Positions 1 to 11,644 are shown, counted from the first letter of the stretch. The stretch is 64,000 nucleotides of DNA from Endocalyx cinctus (GCA_001600455.1 BCKC01000007.1:1614019-1678018); one strand, 5' to 3'. Translations and numbers: made by a program. Notes: generated by a model not told the origin, from the sequence alone.

Positions 1-896
1 TTCCTCGTCGGTGATGGGGTACCAGCGCGGGTGAGTTCATCATGATGGGCAAGCCGCGGACGTACAAGTAGGCAACGCGCTTTTTGACCTTGTTGAAGAG
101 CATGTAGTGCAAGTGCCAGATAGCCGACTCATCGCCATCAAAGGGATCATCGGTCGGCTGATACGACCAGCAGACGCAGTCGCGGAGTGTCATCTCCTTG
201 TCGAGCATGGTCCACATCTGGGGGCCCCAGGCCGGGCTGCTTGTTGTGACGAAGCCGCCTGAACCAGCGATCATTGGGTTTGTAGACGGGGAACAACTGT
301 ATGATGAACTGACAACTGTGGGTGCTGCCAGAAGTGACGAGGATGTACCTGACGCTGGTCGCATGCTATTCATCATGCTATCGAAGCTGGCCATGACCCT
401 ACGAAGGCTGCGCTCGCGGTGGAAATCGGATGGACGTAGGCGATGGGAAAAGTCGTAGTCAGGATGGCTTGCATTGAGAGTCGCGATAAGGTAAGCGTAG
501 GTACGACGATTGGCCACGTCACCGAGGTTGCCAAAAGGGCTCGAACGGGATAGGTTTAGAGATTCGGCCATCTTCTCATGCTGAGGAGGGGATAACGAAG
601 CGCCAAACTTAACGAGCGCCGCATGTTGCGATTCTAAAGTGCATTCGATCGTCTTATACAGTTTCTTGTCTGATCCGGCCGCTTTCGTAGTGTAAAGATC
701 GCATCCGCCTGTGACGCGGCAATCGGGGGTGCTGAAATTCAGGGCTGACGTGATGACGTCGAAGTCGCGAAGTGGTAGAAACTGCGATATTTAAACCCTC
801 AATGTCAACTCAACAGAAAACCAACAAAGTTTCATGTGTTCTTAACGGTACATTCAAGTACTCAGTGCAACCGGGATTTATATGGCATACCTTCAT
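1..896 (-). CDS. MAF1: Maf1, negative regulator of RNA polymerase III (partial)
   Basis: Maf1 shuttles between cytoplasm and nucleus and represses RNA polymerase III under stress or nutrient limitation. The first exon holds only two codons (ATGAAG, 896-891). An intron of about 109 nt (890-782, GTATGC..CAG) leads into exon 2 at 781, giving MKFLPLRDF. Exon 2 is open to the window edge, about 262 codons in all. The first conserved box is visible as LNFSTPDCRVTGGCDLYTTK (about residues 16-35), followed by AAGSDKKLYKTIE. The second box is WSYQPTDDPFDGDE (about 207-220) and IWHLHYMLFNKVKKRVAYLY. The Ser/Thr-rich linker between them (about 140-190) is where the family is phosphorylated by TORC1/PKA-type kinases, by analogy. 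The C-terminal acidic tail is outside the window. Family identity is very sure; the micro-exon start is inferred from the fungal consensus N terminus. Confidence 0.93.
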
Positions 897-2788
897 CTTG
901 AGGGATGATTATCAGTGCCAAATAACAATGCAAACCAGTTGAAAGGCGGTGAGTGATATCAAGAGTAATGTGAATAAGTATAGAAGTCGAAAATGATAAA
1001 TCCGATTAATATGATATGCATAAACATAGAAAGTACCCGGGTACTATAGAAATAGAGTCGAGATAAATATTGAGAATATTGAAGTCGTAACGTATGTAAT
1101 TAAAGGCGCATAAAGTAAACGTGACGTAGAAGGAAGTAGAGATGAACCGGGAGTGTGATGATTACGACCTGTTATTAAGGACGACAATCACCCAATATGT
1201 TGTAGTCAATAACCTTAAGATGCAGGTCCCGGTGGTGTCGGTATTGTCGTCAATAATATCGATAGATCGATCGAGGCACTTGAATTAATACAGTTGCAAT
1301 GTCGCGAATAGTATAGATACGAAATCAATCAGATTAGAGTAAAGAGATATGCGGCCGTAGTGATTAACAGCGACAGCACGCTATATAGCAAAAGTAGAAA
1401 TAAATAATCCGAATTTGTTGCCGTTGTACTATATATCGAATGTCCGAGTAGTTCGTCGTTCACCGTGGCTGTTAAATAATGTCGTCAGACACCGATCAAG
1501 TTCACAAGCACTACTTCGATAATCCTGTAATGATCAATTGATACAGAACAAACTAGACGATGTAGATCGTCTAGTAGGCACAGGGGTAAGAAAACATCAT
1601 GTAAATCCGGGGTAAATATGAAGTTGGTTTCTGTAAATTTAGGAATATTAATGTACAGTAATTCTGAAGAATGATAAAAAGGAAAGAGGGAAAGATGGTG
1701 TGCTTGAAATCCTGCGGTGATTGCGACTGATGAATGATGATTGATCTAATGATCAGCTGTTGAGTTACCCGTTATCGCAACTAAGGGGACGGGTTGGTTG
1801 ATTGATTGATTATTTGCTGTAGTGTAGTATAGTAATGGGCCGCTTAGGCGTGGCCAGGATCCTGAGAGTCGCAATGTTCCAGGCTATCAGGGACCGTAAC
1901 CAAGATATCCTAGCATTCAAATCCGTGGCCAGCAGGGACTTGCATTTACACTAAGGACCGTTCTCTGTTATCTCTCTATTAAAAGAATAGAGGGTACAAG
2001 AGTACGTAGTACAGGGAGGGTGAGATTAGCGTTAGGGTGGACTCCTGTAACCCCCTATTGGTTACTTAAGTAAGTATATCTTATTAGTCTCATACACCAC
2101 CAAACAATAGGGATGGGGTACAACTCCGACACGTAGGCGAATAAGAGACCTTCGACGTGCCACGAGCATAACTATCCGCCTGTCCGGTAAAACGTAGTTC
2201 AAGATATTGATGTTAGTTTGTCTATTTGATTCCGGTTCATCATCCGCTCCAAAGAACTCTCCGTATGCGTGTGATTGTTTTCTTGATTGGCTTAGATCGA
2301 GATGTTGTCGGGAACGACTCATGCTATGCCATATAATCCATCCGGTGGGTCGGTATCGCAATGTGTTGTACGTCTCCGCCGATTTCCTCGAACCGCCATA
2401 CAACAAGTGGATGGTGGATTGCAGACCGTATAATGCAGAAAGAATAGTTGTAAGCTCGCTCCAGGGTATCCGTAATTATCATCAAAAATTCGAAATTGAC
2501 TCAATCGTTATCGTTTATAACTCGTCTCGGGTGTTCATATTTCCAGCGCACACGTGGCCGGGCTTTCAAATACATTCATGGACTGCGTTGTTGGTATATT
2601 GCTCGGTAAAATCAAATAAATCCAGCTTCTTTCAAACTCTTCTGGATTGCTTCATCGGCCTGTCATAACAAAATGGAATAAGTATGATACCAGGATACAA
2701 CGCGGAGCCTATGAGCTCATGCACTGATCACACAATCTCTATATTTTAAGTGCCATTGACCGTCTAGCAAAAGTACATTGCCTTAAGT
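897..2788. other. Intergenic, A/T-rich, no recognised gene
   Basis: This holds the MAF1 upstream region and the 3' flank of the AP-1 sigma gene. Two overlapping open frames on opposite strands (about 2062-2406 and 2207-2668) resemble no family I know and look like chance. The motif TAGTGTAGT occurs at 1820-1828. Confidence 0.6.
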
Positions 2789-3627
2789 TTACATGAGCCT
2801 CGTAACCTCGTCCTCGACCTGAATGGAACGTTATGTACGTCAGTGGCAAGGTGGACACGAGATATGCAAAAGACAAGACTGATAAAACCATGGGCGCGCT
2901 AGGGCAAATAACAATGATAAAAAAAAAGAAAGATGCGAAATTCATGACGTGGGAGAACAGTGGTAAACTCACCTCCATATCTTCTAACGAATCTTGTTGT
3001 CCGATACACCTTAATACATTTTTCTTACTACTCTCCTGAAGCTCTCCAGCTAGTAATATCTCATCTAGGATATAGTATGCCTTTGTGAATGAAAAAATAA
3101 TATCTAGCTCGCAAACGTTGCCGTAGTACTTGTCCATCTGTTCGACGTATCGGTGAATAATCTCTAGCGTGATCAATTCGTTGTCGTCGGAGGAGCAACC
3201 GGCGATGAAGAAGAGGGAGGCATATCGACGGTAAACAATTTTGGTGTCTTCGGTGACAGGCGACGTATTAATTGGATATTCGCTGAAAAGAAGTAGGAGG
3301 GGAGGTCAAAGATTCATGCTAACCTTTGTACTCGAGAAAGTTACACATTCGTGTACGTCTAGCGAGAACGAGCTGAGATACGTCCTTGACGATCTTGGCC
3401 TTGTCTTTAGGAGATAAAGTGGTGAACCATTTTGCCAAACGCTGAAGTAAACGAAATACATCATCAGCCGAGTCTTCTTTCTCATGATACTATTTTAAGG
3501 GGGATCGTGTGCCATACCACTTTGCCTTGTCTCGATAACAAGATTAAGTAGCTGTCATTGTTTTAGTATATCTCTGTCCAAATTAGAAGGGGTTTGATCA
3601 GGTATGGACGCCATACTTGATAGCCAT
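2789..3627 (-). CDS. APS1: AP-1 clathrin adaptor complex, sigma subunit
   Basis: This is the small chain of the AP-1 adaptor, which with gamma, beta and mu chains sorts cargo into clathrin vesicles at the trans-Golgi and endosomes. Five exons splice in frame to 155 residues, the usual family length: 3627-3617, 3551-3518, 3441-3324, 3247-2973 and 2818-2789. The product begins [15 protein letters not shown], then [16 protein letters not shown]. It continues with [52 protein letters not shown], and [17 protein letters not shown], and ends [12 protein letters not shown]. The single longin-type domain spans the whole protein. These residues follow the AP-1 sigma pattern ([22 protein letters not shown]) more closely than the AP-2 or AP-3 sigma chains. 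The first coding exon is only 11 nt. The intron before the last exon contains an in-frame extension that would give a false C terminus if left unspliced. Confidence 0.93.
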
Positions 3628-4860
3628 GATGAGAGACTTTCACATCCCCACAAGAAGAGGAGAGGAGAAATTTATGAGAGAATTATTTTCTCTCTCGAAG
3701 ATATTTTCGTTATATAAATTTTTGGTTTGGTCTGTTATGTGGATCTGTTGGTGAAATATGTCTAAAGGCAAAAGGTAAAGCCAGTCAGTTCACTAACTTA
3801 GTGGGGTTGGGTACGAGTAGCAGGTATGCATTCTTACGTAAGTACGCTGAAGAAAGAATCTTGGAGCATATAGAAAGGGACGGTGTTTTTACAGTAATTT
3901 AACGGTGTTAGTACAGTACATACCATATCCACTACTCCGTACTTCCCTTCCATACTCCTTCCACTACAATATGTACGGAGTACAGAGTACATCTTCGTTG
4001 CATGTGTACCGAAAAGTTAAGCTACCAGAATTCACCTGTTTTTCTTCTTGGCTTGCAGAAACATTCCTCATCTAGTATACCGTCCAAAGGACAAGGGTTC
4101 GTCATGGGACTTATATATAAACGCGGGATAAGTAAAGATGATATATCCAAGTTCATGCAACAAGCCTTAAGGGTTAAAGGCTCAAAGACCGAAAGGACCA
4201 ACCCGACAATCTCGTATCAAATTCGATTACAAACCAACGACTTACACATCCAATAGCTGACAAACTTATCCACCATCTAACGTTACAAGTGAGCGAGATA
4301 AACAATCTTTCCCAGTACTAATTCCTCCGATCAGTCCTTTGGTCACTATCGTTACCACTCATACTCCGCCCTTTGAACCGGCCATTGCCGTTGATTTCGC
4401 ATATGCACCTGCTTGCTTCTACATAACCACCGCGGACTTTTCTAGATCCTAGTTATCGTCTGCATGTAGATCCATCTCTAGATGATAATGATATATCTCC
4501 GCCTTCTAATAGTAAATGTCGATTAATAAGTAACCATCCGAACATTTCCCTTGTCTCACCAATATATCTAGCTGATTCCTTCGCACAAAGTCTACAAGAG
4601 ATTATGTACTACTTTATCCATCTACCCACCTGTTCCAAGGTTGGTGTGGAAAAGAAAACCCCCACATTATGAGACTAGCCTAGTACTTCCGGTAGTCGCA
4701 GTATCTCGCAACATTTATTTTTTTCTCTCTCTCTATTACTTTTAATGATAATAGCATTACTTATTTCTTCCAAGCCTTCATTTATAAAGGAGCCTTGATA
4801 GATATTTGAAAATCCTAAGTTGAGTAGGGAAAAAAAAATTTTATCAATGAAAAATCAAGT
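3628..4860. promoter_or_regulatory. Shared upstream region of the AP-1 sigma and GCL modifier genes
   Basis: The two flanking genes are divergent, so this 1.2 kb should hold both promoters. It contains two copies of a recurrent motif, TACTCCGTAC at 3933-3942 and GTACGGAGTAC at 3973-3983, and a CT-rich stretch around 4720-4740 shortly before the plus-strand start. No protein-coding gene is recognised; an 84-codon frame at 4002-4256 looks accidental. Confidence 0.5.
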
Positions 4861-5892
4861 ATGGCATCGTCACTTTTAGACATTCTCAAGAGATCAATTC
4901 TGAGATTGTTCTCTGTCCCCAAATCCCTCCTCAGGGTGTTATTTCCATGGATATTTCCCGGTAGCAGCATGACGCCCATTGTCCTTTCCACCGGCAACAT
5001 CGTATCGGGTGGTCCTTCTATCATCCGTAAGCCAGGCACGCACCGATCCAACCTTGAATTGACCAATTCCTTGAGAAGCAATTTCCTAGCCGCACAGCAA
5101 GAGTACGCCGCTCAGCTCTGTAGTAAAACCGATAATGCCCACATAAACCGGCCAGCCACAGACGTTTGGACCGCGAATGATGATTCTATTCTTTACGTCC
5201 CCCGCATCGACTGGGGCGCCGCCGGCCTGCAAGAGGACCGCGCGCAGTACGAGATCACGGCGAAGCTATTCTTCCTACCGACGTCGTCGCTAGAGCACCG
5301 CGCCGAGCACGTAGAATCTGCTTTGGGGCTAGTCATGAAGGAGCTCGGTACGGAATCTATCGACCTGCTCATAATCTCTTTCCCGGGAATATCGTTCGAA
5401 GGCGACTGCGAGTGGGAGGCGGACAAGCTGAACGCGACGATGGGCAACGACGAGGAGGAGCTGGCGACGTGGGCAGCGCTAGAGCCGCTGCACGCGCGCG
5501 GCTGCGTCGCCCGCCTCGGGATCGCCGAGTTCGGCAGCGAGAAGCTCCAGAAGTTCATAAGCCAGGTCCGACTCCGTCCCGCCGTCGACCAGATCAACAT
5601 CAAAAACTGCTGCAACGTGCCCCCTCCCCTCACCAAGCTCGCCGCCGACGAAGGCATCGAGCTCCTCACGCACAGCGACGCCACCGACATCCTGCCGAGC
5701 GGCACCCTCCGCGAATTGCTCGGTCAAAGCGCTCAGGGTGCAGGCATCTTGGCGGACGAGAGTAAAGGCGCGACCGGCCTGAAAGGCGACCTAGCGCCCG
5801 AATGGGTCATCAAATACACGGCCTTCGTCAAAGACAGGGGTGTCATCGAGAACAAGGGTTATTTTGCCGGGGCTACACTGAAAGAGATATAA
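4861..5892 (+). CDS. Glutamate-cysteine ligase modifier (regulatory) subunit
   Basis: This is the regulatory light chain of gamma-glutamylcysteine synthetase, the first and rate-limiting enzyme of glutathione synthesis. The family has an aldo/keto-reductase fold without reductase activity and binds the catalytic subunit to relieve feedback inhibition. The unspliced frame encodes 343 residues. Diagnostic parts are ILVLSTGN-type strand VLSTGNIVSGGPSIIRKPGT (about 41-60), SIDLLIISFPG, LARGCVARLGIAEFG-like GCVARLGIAEFG, VDQINIKNCC, IELLTHSDATDILP and the C-terminal EWVIKYTAFVKDRGVIENKGY, all typical of GCLM. The conserved fungal start probably corresponds to the internal Met37 (codon at 4969). 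The 36 residues before it are hydrophobic and basic with only one acidic residue, so they are either translated 5' leader or a targeting extension. GC content rises sharply after about 5200. No introns are needed. Confidence 0.85.
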   Translation: MASSLLDILKRSILRLFSVPKSLLRVLFPWIFPGSSMTPIVLSTGNIVSGGPSIIRKPGTHRSNLELTNSLRSNFLAAQQEYAAQLCSKTDNAHINRPATDVWTANDDSILYVPRIDWGAAGLQEDRAQYEITAKLFFLPTSSLEHRAEHVESALGLVMKELGTESIDLLIISFPGISFEGDCEWEADKLNATMGNDEEELATWAALEPLHARGCVARLGIAEFGSEKLQKFISQVRLRPAVDQINIKNCCNVPPPLTKLAADEGIELLTHSDATDILPSGTLRELLGQSAQGAGILADESKGATGLKGDLAPEWVIKYTAFVKDRGVIENKGYFAGATLKEI

Positions 5893-6355
5893 CGATGATA
5901 CGTAGTGCATGCGCGATAAAGGATATATACGATTCAAGCAGAAACATGTGTTTTCGCCTGCGGGAGTATTCAGTTTATAACCCTATTAGAGTATCAGCAT
6001 TATCACACCCCTTGCTTTCTTTCCTCCATTCCTAAACCCTACGATAGCGTCTGGATTCCTTTATACATATTTTCATTTTGCTGGGATGATACATCATTAT
6101 TGCATCGTTAGGTTAGGTTTATTGCATACAAGTACAATCAGAAGATGTCAAGTATATCTACGAAGTTTTTTTTTTTTTCCTCTCTTCATATGAAGTGATG
6201 GCATGTGATATTATTGGGCATCGAACAAGCATCTCTACGCTATTATCTATCATCACGTATATGAGATCACATGTAATTTTACATTTTCGAGGGGGTATCT
6301 GTTTATTTGAATTTTCGCGCCTTAATATTAGGCCTCGCTTCACTCTCTAAAAGAG
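5893..6355. other. Intergenic between convergent genes
   Basis: This is the 3' flank shared by the GCL modifier gene and BUD32. It is A/T-rich with a T run near 6166-6178. No gene is seen. Confidence 0.6.
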
Positions 6356-7204
6356 CTAACCAAGCATACTCCTCTTCCTGCCTCTCAACCTAACCTCCTC
6401 CAGCCTCCGTAATACTATGGGCGCCTGCTTAAACGTGCTACTGTACCCACGCTCCAGCTCGGCCGTGAACAGCGTCTCGGCTTTTGGATGCGTGCTCGCG
6501 AACGCGCGCTCTAAGACGTACAGATCGACGGCGCGATCCTCGTCCGCCGAGCTCTGAGAAGCTAGCCCAAAATCAATTATCACTATCTCTCTTGTCTTCA
6601 CATCCTCTTCTTCTCCTTCGTCTCCCGAGGCATCGGTAGGAGCAGTAGCAGTACCGGACGAAGACCTCAGCATCATATTACTAGTCGTCAAATCGCCGTG
6701 CACTATGCCCACGGCATGCAACTTTCCGATCGCCACACCAATCCTATGCATGAGATCTTGCAAATCCCTTTTCTCTTTTTCCGTTTCGGTCTCGGTCAGA
6801 GCACCACCTGCGGCAACCATCCTCTTCTCGCACTCGGCGACCCAAGCCCTTACGCTGCAACCCTCGACCCACTCCATCATCATCCAGCCCTCGTTCCTAG
6901 CGGCGTCGTAATCGACCCCGTACAGGCCCGGGACGGAAACGCCGGCGCGCCGACATCGGGCGAGGATGCGCGCTTCGGACGTGATCCTATGCCTGGTCAG
7001 GCGCGCGTCGAGGATCGGGTGCCGCCACGGCTTGCGCGGTCGGTGCTTCAGCGCGCAGGGGACGGGAGAGGAGGCGCATAGATAGGAGGTCTTGTAGAGT
7101 CGGCCTTCGGCCCCTTGGGCTATCAGCTCGTAGTTGCTGTCGTCGAGGGTGAGGAGGTGGGGGAGGGGGAATTGAGGGGTGGGTGGTGTCGTTGGTTCTG
7201 GCAT
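6356..7204 (-). CDS. BUD32: Bud32/PRPK kinase of the EKC/KEOPS complex
   Basis: Bud32 is the small atypical kinase/ATPase of KEOPS, needed for threonylcarbamoyl (t6A) modification of tRNAs and, in yeast, for telomere maintenance and transcription. The start at 7204 (MPEPTTPPTP) gives 282 residues; upstream codons in the same frame lack similarity to the family. Visible kinase parts are the glycine-poor loop LIAQGAEGRLYKTSY (27-41), Lys53 in CALKHRPRK, Glu77 in ITSEARIL, the catalytic loop IVHGDLTTSNMML (167-179), DFGLA (211-215) and AVDLYVLERAF (225-235). The basic tail RLRGRKRSMLG (272-282) is the signature C terminus that contacts tRNA and partner subunits. An acidic and Ser/Thr-rich insertion (about 181-204) lies between the catalytic loop and DFG. 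The protein is single exon. Confidence 0.93.
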   Translation of the reverse strand: MPEPTTPPTPQFPLPHLLTLDDSNYELIAQGAEGRLYKTSYLCASSPVPCALKHRPRKPWRHPILDARLTRHRITSEARILARCRRAGVSVPGLYGVDYDAARNEGWMMMEWVEGCSVRAWVAECEKRMVAAGGALTETETEKEKRDLQDLMHRIGVAIGKLHAVGIVHGDLTTSNMMLRSSSGTATAPTDASGDEGEEEDVKTREIVIIDFGLASQSSADEDRAVDLYVLERAFASTHPKAETLFTAELERGYSSTFKQAPIVLRRLEEVRLRGRKRSMLG

Positions 7205-8803
7205 TGTTTTTTTCTGGTTTGTTCTTTCTGTATCGTGTGGGTCGGAATGTTTACATATATGTATTATTTCATATTTTATATTTGACTTCAATCCAAATCT
7301 TTTGACATGCGCTTTTACGTATTCTTGATAACTCGGTTGCGAAGAGTCAACTTGAGTCAAAAAAGTGTTAGATGGATTTTGATGCCCCGCTATGAAGTAA
7401 GTCAGCAAGCAGTAGCTAGATTCCACTGCTGCTAAACCTACCTGCCTACGCAATCCAGTACCAGCCAATTGAGGGGCAATCAATTGCTATTACTACAGCA
7501 TCATTTGCGTACTCACTACTCGGCAGAAAAGAATTGACCGCTTACCGAGTTCGCGTAGGGTTTGGTCAAACCAGTCGCGCTCTAACCTTGTACCTTGCAG
7601 CGGCTTTAAAATATTACTGTAGACATATCGGGCATTTAGGTATTATTTGTTTATCGGGGTGAGGGCAAACGATCTTGGGTTCGTAGCAGAAAGTGGCCCT
7701 ACATAGTGACAAGATGGGGCCACCATCGTACTCAAATATCGCTTATTGTGGAAGATTCTTGTCCGATTGAGTTTAAAACTGCCCGATATTTAATTACGCG
7801 GTATGCACGGAGTACGGCATAAAAAATTCATCTATCATTAGAAATAGTGTTACAAATAAAAGTCTGAGCATCATCAAGGTCTTCTCGTATGTTCGCCCTA
7901 TGTCAAGAAATGTTCAGGCGCTGTTCTTGCGGTGTGTTTCACGCGCTAAAGGGGTCAAAGAAATGTTGGGATGTCGTGCTGACGGGACAAGGTAAGGTGG
8001 ATAAATGTTGGGGCTATGTACCTACTCAAGGATCCCTTGGCACGATGGCTGACCGCGTAGCGATGAAAGTAGTAGAAATTCTTGGATTGATATTCATGTG
8101 GACAGAAGAAAAAAAAAAACCTCAACTACACTAGCTCTAAAATCTACGAACCCCCTCATCTACCTCCTCTTCTATATACATACTTCAAGTACGTACTAAA
8201 AAATTTGCCAATCCCCGCCCAACCACCTATATACACACGCACACACACACACACCTTAAATATAGACATAAAACAGCACCTACATACGTCGAATGTAAAA
8301 CTCATAACCATATTACTTAACCAGAACAAAAGCCATCTTAGAAACAATTTCGTAGTGTAAATGTATGGACAGGGGAAATGGAGGCTAGGGAATGTAATAT
8401 GCAATGATGCCGGGATTAAAAAACAAGAAAAAGAAAGGCGAGTAAGACGCGTATGCAGGGTAGAATGAAGTAAAAGTAAGGGGGTATCTCAATTCCGATA
8501 AATGAAGAGAGCCGCTTTAAGTAAAACAAACTCTGGGATTATGAAGAATAGGCAGTAAAACAAAATAAATAAATAAATAAATTCGGTGATGTGATGTGAC
8601 GTGAGGGCAGGGAACGTGGCTTTTCTTTTTTTTTTGTTCTTTTTTCGTTGTTTTTTTCGTAGATATCGTTTGAAACATAGTCATAACCCAAAGTCAATTT
8701 AGGGTGTAGCATTTTCGTATCTTGTCTCTTTCTCTCGTAGATAATCGTGACATAACAGATCGTATTAGTGATTCATTTGCATCATGAAAAAGACGTTGCA
8801 AGG
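7205..8803. other. Intergenic, BUD32 upstream and 3' flank of the next gene
   Basis: No recognisable gene is present. A short CA/TG dinucleotide repeat lies at about 8235-8255, AAAT units at about 8563-8581 and T-rich tracts at 8620-8660. A degenerate copy of the GGAGTAC motif occurs at 7806-7815. Confidence 0.5.
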
Positions 8804-9748
8804 TCATTTTCTGTCGTAATCAAGTCGGTTAGAGGCCTGGGGATGAGCATCGCCCTCTTCTACGATACTGAGGGAAGTTGAGATTAGCGGGCTAGGCGCC
8901 AACGGGCTGGGCGCCAACGGACTGGGGGTAGCCAGCGGGCTGCTGAGAGGCGACATGCTCGGGGTCGATCGCATGCTGATAGGCGATTTCATCGCCATCT
9001 CGATGGACGCGTGCCTCTTGTGCATTATCGGCGACCGCTGCAGCTCCTGTACGACTCCCATCCAACCCGAGCGATGGGACTGCTCGGTCTTCTCGCTGTG
9101 ACCCATAGCCTGCGTCGATAGACGGCGCAACGGCGGCGACGACTTTATGCTGTCGGTTAGCGACCGCGACAACGTCTTGCGGGGCGTTGCGTGCTGGTGC
9201 GGTGTGTGGTGGTGTGGTGCGAACACGTCTTTCTCTACTTCGTTCGTCGTCGGTTTCGTCCTCTCGGTCAGGGCCTGCAGCCGTTGTTTCTCTTTCTCCG
9301 TGCCCGCGGTATCGGCCACTATCCCCATATACACGACGAGGAAGCGCATGCGTAGGAGGTCCAACCTCCGGACCCTCTCTCCCAAATTGTTCCTGTGGGC
9401 GGCCCAGAGGACGCGGGCGGGCGTGCGCAGGCGGTTGCCGTTCTCGGCTACGACGAGGGCGTTCAGGTCCTCGCGCAGGTCGTCCCCGCTCTTCTGAATC
9501 TCCCGCAGGAGCCGGCCGAGGCGCACCTTATCCTCGAGGCGGGAGACGCGGGCCAGGTCCCGGTCGTAGCTCTCATTCTCCTCGATGCTGAAGTCGACGG
9601 CGTCGACGAAGATGGAGATCTCGCGCGGGGCCGAGATGTACGCGGTCGTGTACGTCGTGACGATCTGCCCGCTCACCGCAGCCGCGAGGAAAAGAGCGGT
9701 GACGAGAACAGTGGTGGAGGTGGGTGATGATGGTGAGGGGTCGGCCAT
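8804..9748 (-). CDS. Uncharacterised membrane-anchored protein
   Basis: I do not recognise this gene. It is a single open frame of 314 residues. A hydrophobic segment near the N terminus (about residues 12-30, VLVTALFLAAAVSG) could be a signal anchor or signal peptide. It is followed by a mostly helical, charged middle region (about 50-160, rich in Arg, Glu and Leu: RVSRLEDKVRLGRLLREI, LGERVRRLDLLRMRFLVVYM) that might form coiled coil. The C-terminal half is low-complexity, rich in Ser, Pro and His, and has an internal tandem repeat (PLATPSPLAPSPLAPSPLI). High GC and a strong third-position bias like neighbouring genes support real coding. The only evidence for function is the layout: short membrane anchor, helical body, disordered tail. 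Confidence 0.7.
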   Translation of the reverse strand: MADPSPSSPTSTTVLVTALFLAAAVSGQIVTTYTTAYISAPREISIFVDAVDFSIEENESYDRDLARVSRLEDKVRLGRLLREIQKSGDDLREDLNALVVAENGNRLRTPARVLWAAHRNNLGERVRRLDLLRMRFLVVYMGIVADTAGTEKEKQRLQALTERTKPTTNEVEKDVFAPHHHTPHQHATPRKTLSRSLTDSIKSSPPLRRLSTQAMGHSEKTEQSHRSGWMGVVQELQRSPIMHKRHASIEMAMKSPISMRSTPSMSPLSSPLATPSPLAPSPLAPSPLISTSLSIVEEGDAHPQASNRLDYDRK

Positions 9749-11416
9749 AGTATCGCGGTCATGAAGAAAGATTGATTTGGGGGGTTTCCTGCTAGATAAG
9801 ATAAAAGTATATAAAGGTCGGAGTTGGGAGAAAAAAAGAGGGAGAGAAGAATAATACTTAATTCCTACTGTACCGAGACATAATTTTATCCTGGGCTTTT
9901 TAGTAAGATGGGGGAGTGAGAGGTGCAGTGACGTTCACCTCCTCTTTTTGGTACCGGGATGGACAAATTCGTTGTGCGCATGTGGGATGTGAAGGAAGTG
10001 GGTATATACACAGTAACTGCATATAAACGGGGGCTAGTACCCGCCAGTCCCGTATCCTATACCGGTCTCGAATCCTTGTAAACCCTTCAACATCCTCTCA
10101 AATATCCTGGTCACTCTTCCAGGGAAAAGGCTCGATCGATTTTTTGCTGTAGCGTAATGGATAGTGCCCATGTGTTCATCGGACCCGTTTAGAAGCGTTT
10201 AAGTTAGTGCCTGTTCCAGCGCTTATTGACCAGTTATAGGTTATTACAGAACTGCTGTATATAATTCTTCTACGTCGCGTCTTTCAACATTTTCGACATT
10301 CACGTATTTATAGATTCATATAGATATAGACTGTATTTTGCGAATATTCGATATCGTATTTTGAACTATTCATTTTTTTTGTGCGCACGATATTTTTATG
10401 AAATTCTCAATTGGCCAATAAATGAGATGGCCTGATCTGTACTATGTAGACCGCCTCCAACTTTGCCCTTGCCCGGTACTACCTTAAGCAGCCACGCGTA
10501 GGTGTAGTGCGGGATCTCATTTAAATTCCAGTCTTCCCGTGGTCTCATGTCTGTCGTCTATTGGACTCAAACGTTCTCCAATAGAAGCGTGTAGATTCAA
10601 GTTATAACATTGACTATTAACTTGCATCGGACCAACGCATCAACTACCTGAAAGCAAGTCTAGATTTGCTGCGGTTGTGGGTGTTACGGGAAACATGCGG
10701 CCATAAGGCTAATTCGGTAATGAATATGTCGTATATTTATGGATGGATATACTTATATATATATACACTCGAGAAGGAATGTTTTATGGATTATTTTACA
10801 CGATGTATTCTGTTTCCATTTTCCATCCTATTTATCGCACGTAAATTATAAAGACTTACGCTATCAGACTCATCAAAACTGGTTTCACAGGCACCCGATG
10901 ACTAAACAGAGAACAAGCTCTCGAGAAGACGAATGAACAAAAATGTGACGGGCCCGGGCGGGCTACTCTTGAGTGACGTATATTTCTTGTTAACTCATCC
11001 GATATAAGGGCGAGCGAGAAGATCCTGTGACAACTACGGCTTTTCCATAGCCCACCGAAATTACGAGAAGCACAATGGGGTGACTGGTTACCCGTGAATA
11101 ATATGGGCACAGCTGCCCAGTTTTCAAGAAAGGCTGAATTTGTTATAAGCCCTCTAAATCTCACGTTTCTAAGGGCCGCTCTCATTTCTTTCCGTTTAAC
11201 AGCATCCGCGGCTAGATGGCTTACCGACAGCAAACATTTCAATACCAAAAACGCTTATATCTCGCGAAGAACACTTGACATCCCTAGGAAACACTCCTAA
11301 GAAAAACAGAAAACACGGGTATCCCGGTTATGAACTCACCTCACCTTCCTTAGCAGACCAACGCTTTGCGAAACGCTCATTATCCTATCATTTTGAAACA
11401 TCTGAAATTTCCAGCG
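9749..11416. other. Intergenic, no firm gene
   Basis: This begins with the upstream region of the membrane-anchored gene. A 130-codon minus-strand frame at 10856-11248 has no family resemblance and an amino-acid composition typical of chance frames. AT-dinucleotide repeats occur near 10740-10770. Confidence 0.45.
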
Positions 11417-11644
11417 ATGAGTTCAGCAGACAGATCAAGGGACGACAAGAAGGACTCGGATTCCTCTAAAAAAGGGGGAGACGAATCAGGAACCGTCAAC
11501 GGCCACAAGAAAGACCCGAACAAAGCAAGCATACCGGATGACGGCGAACCTAGCGATGGTTTCACGCTCGGACCGTCGATTGAAGATCCAGACCATCCCG
11601 AAGACGAGAGCACTGAAAATAAGCAGGCGAGTTCATATTTCTGA
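11417..11644 (+). CDS. Possible small acidic hydrophilic protein (75 residues)
   Basis: This is a candidate small gene with no recognised family. It starts MSSADRSRDDKKDSDSSKKG and ends in QASSYF. The protein is almost entirely charged or polar, with alternating Lys/Asp/Ser and the phrase FTLGPSIEDPDHPEDES near its end. It would be intrinsically disordered. GC content and codon choice (GAC, AAG, TCC) are more gene-like than the surrounding sequence, which is the main reason to list it. An in-frame upstream ATG (11366) lies in A/T-rich sequence and is less likely. It could also be the terminal exon of a spliced gene or a chance frame. Confidence 0.35.
   Translation: MSSADRSRDDKKDSDSSKKGGDESGTVNGHKKDPNKASIPDDGEPSDGFTLGPSIEDPDHPEDESTENKQASSYF

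Noticed and set aside
2062..2668. Two overlapping frames on opposite strands (114 and 153 codons)
   Set aside because: Neither resembles a known protein and they cannot both be real; the A/T-rich context suggests chance.
10856..11248. 130-codon minus-strand frame
   Set aside because: No family resemblance, unbiased composition and no supporting splice or promoter features.
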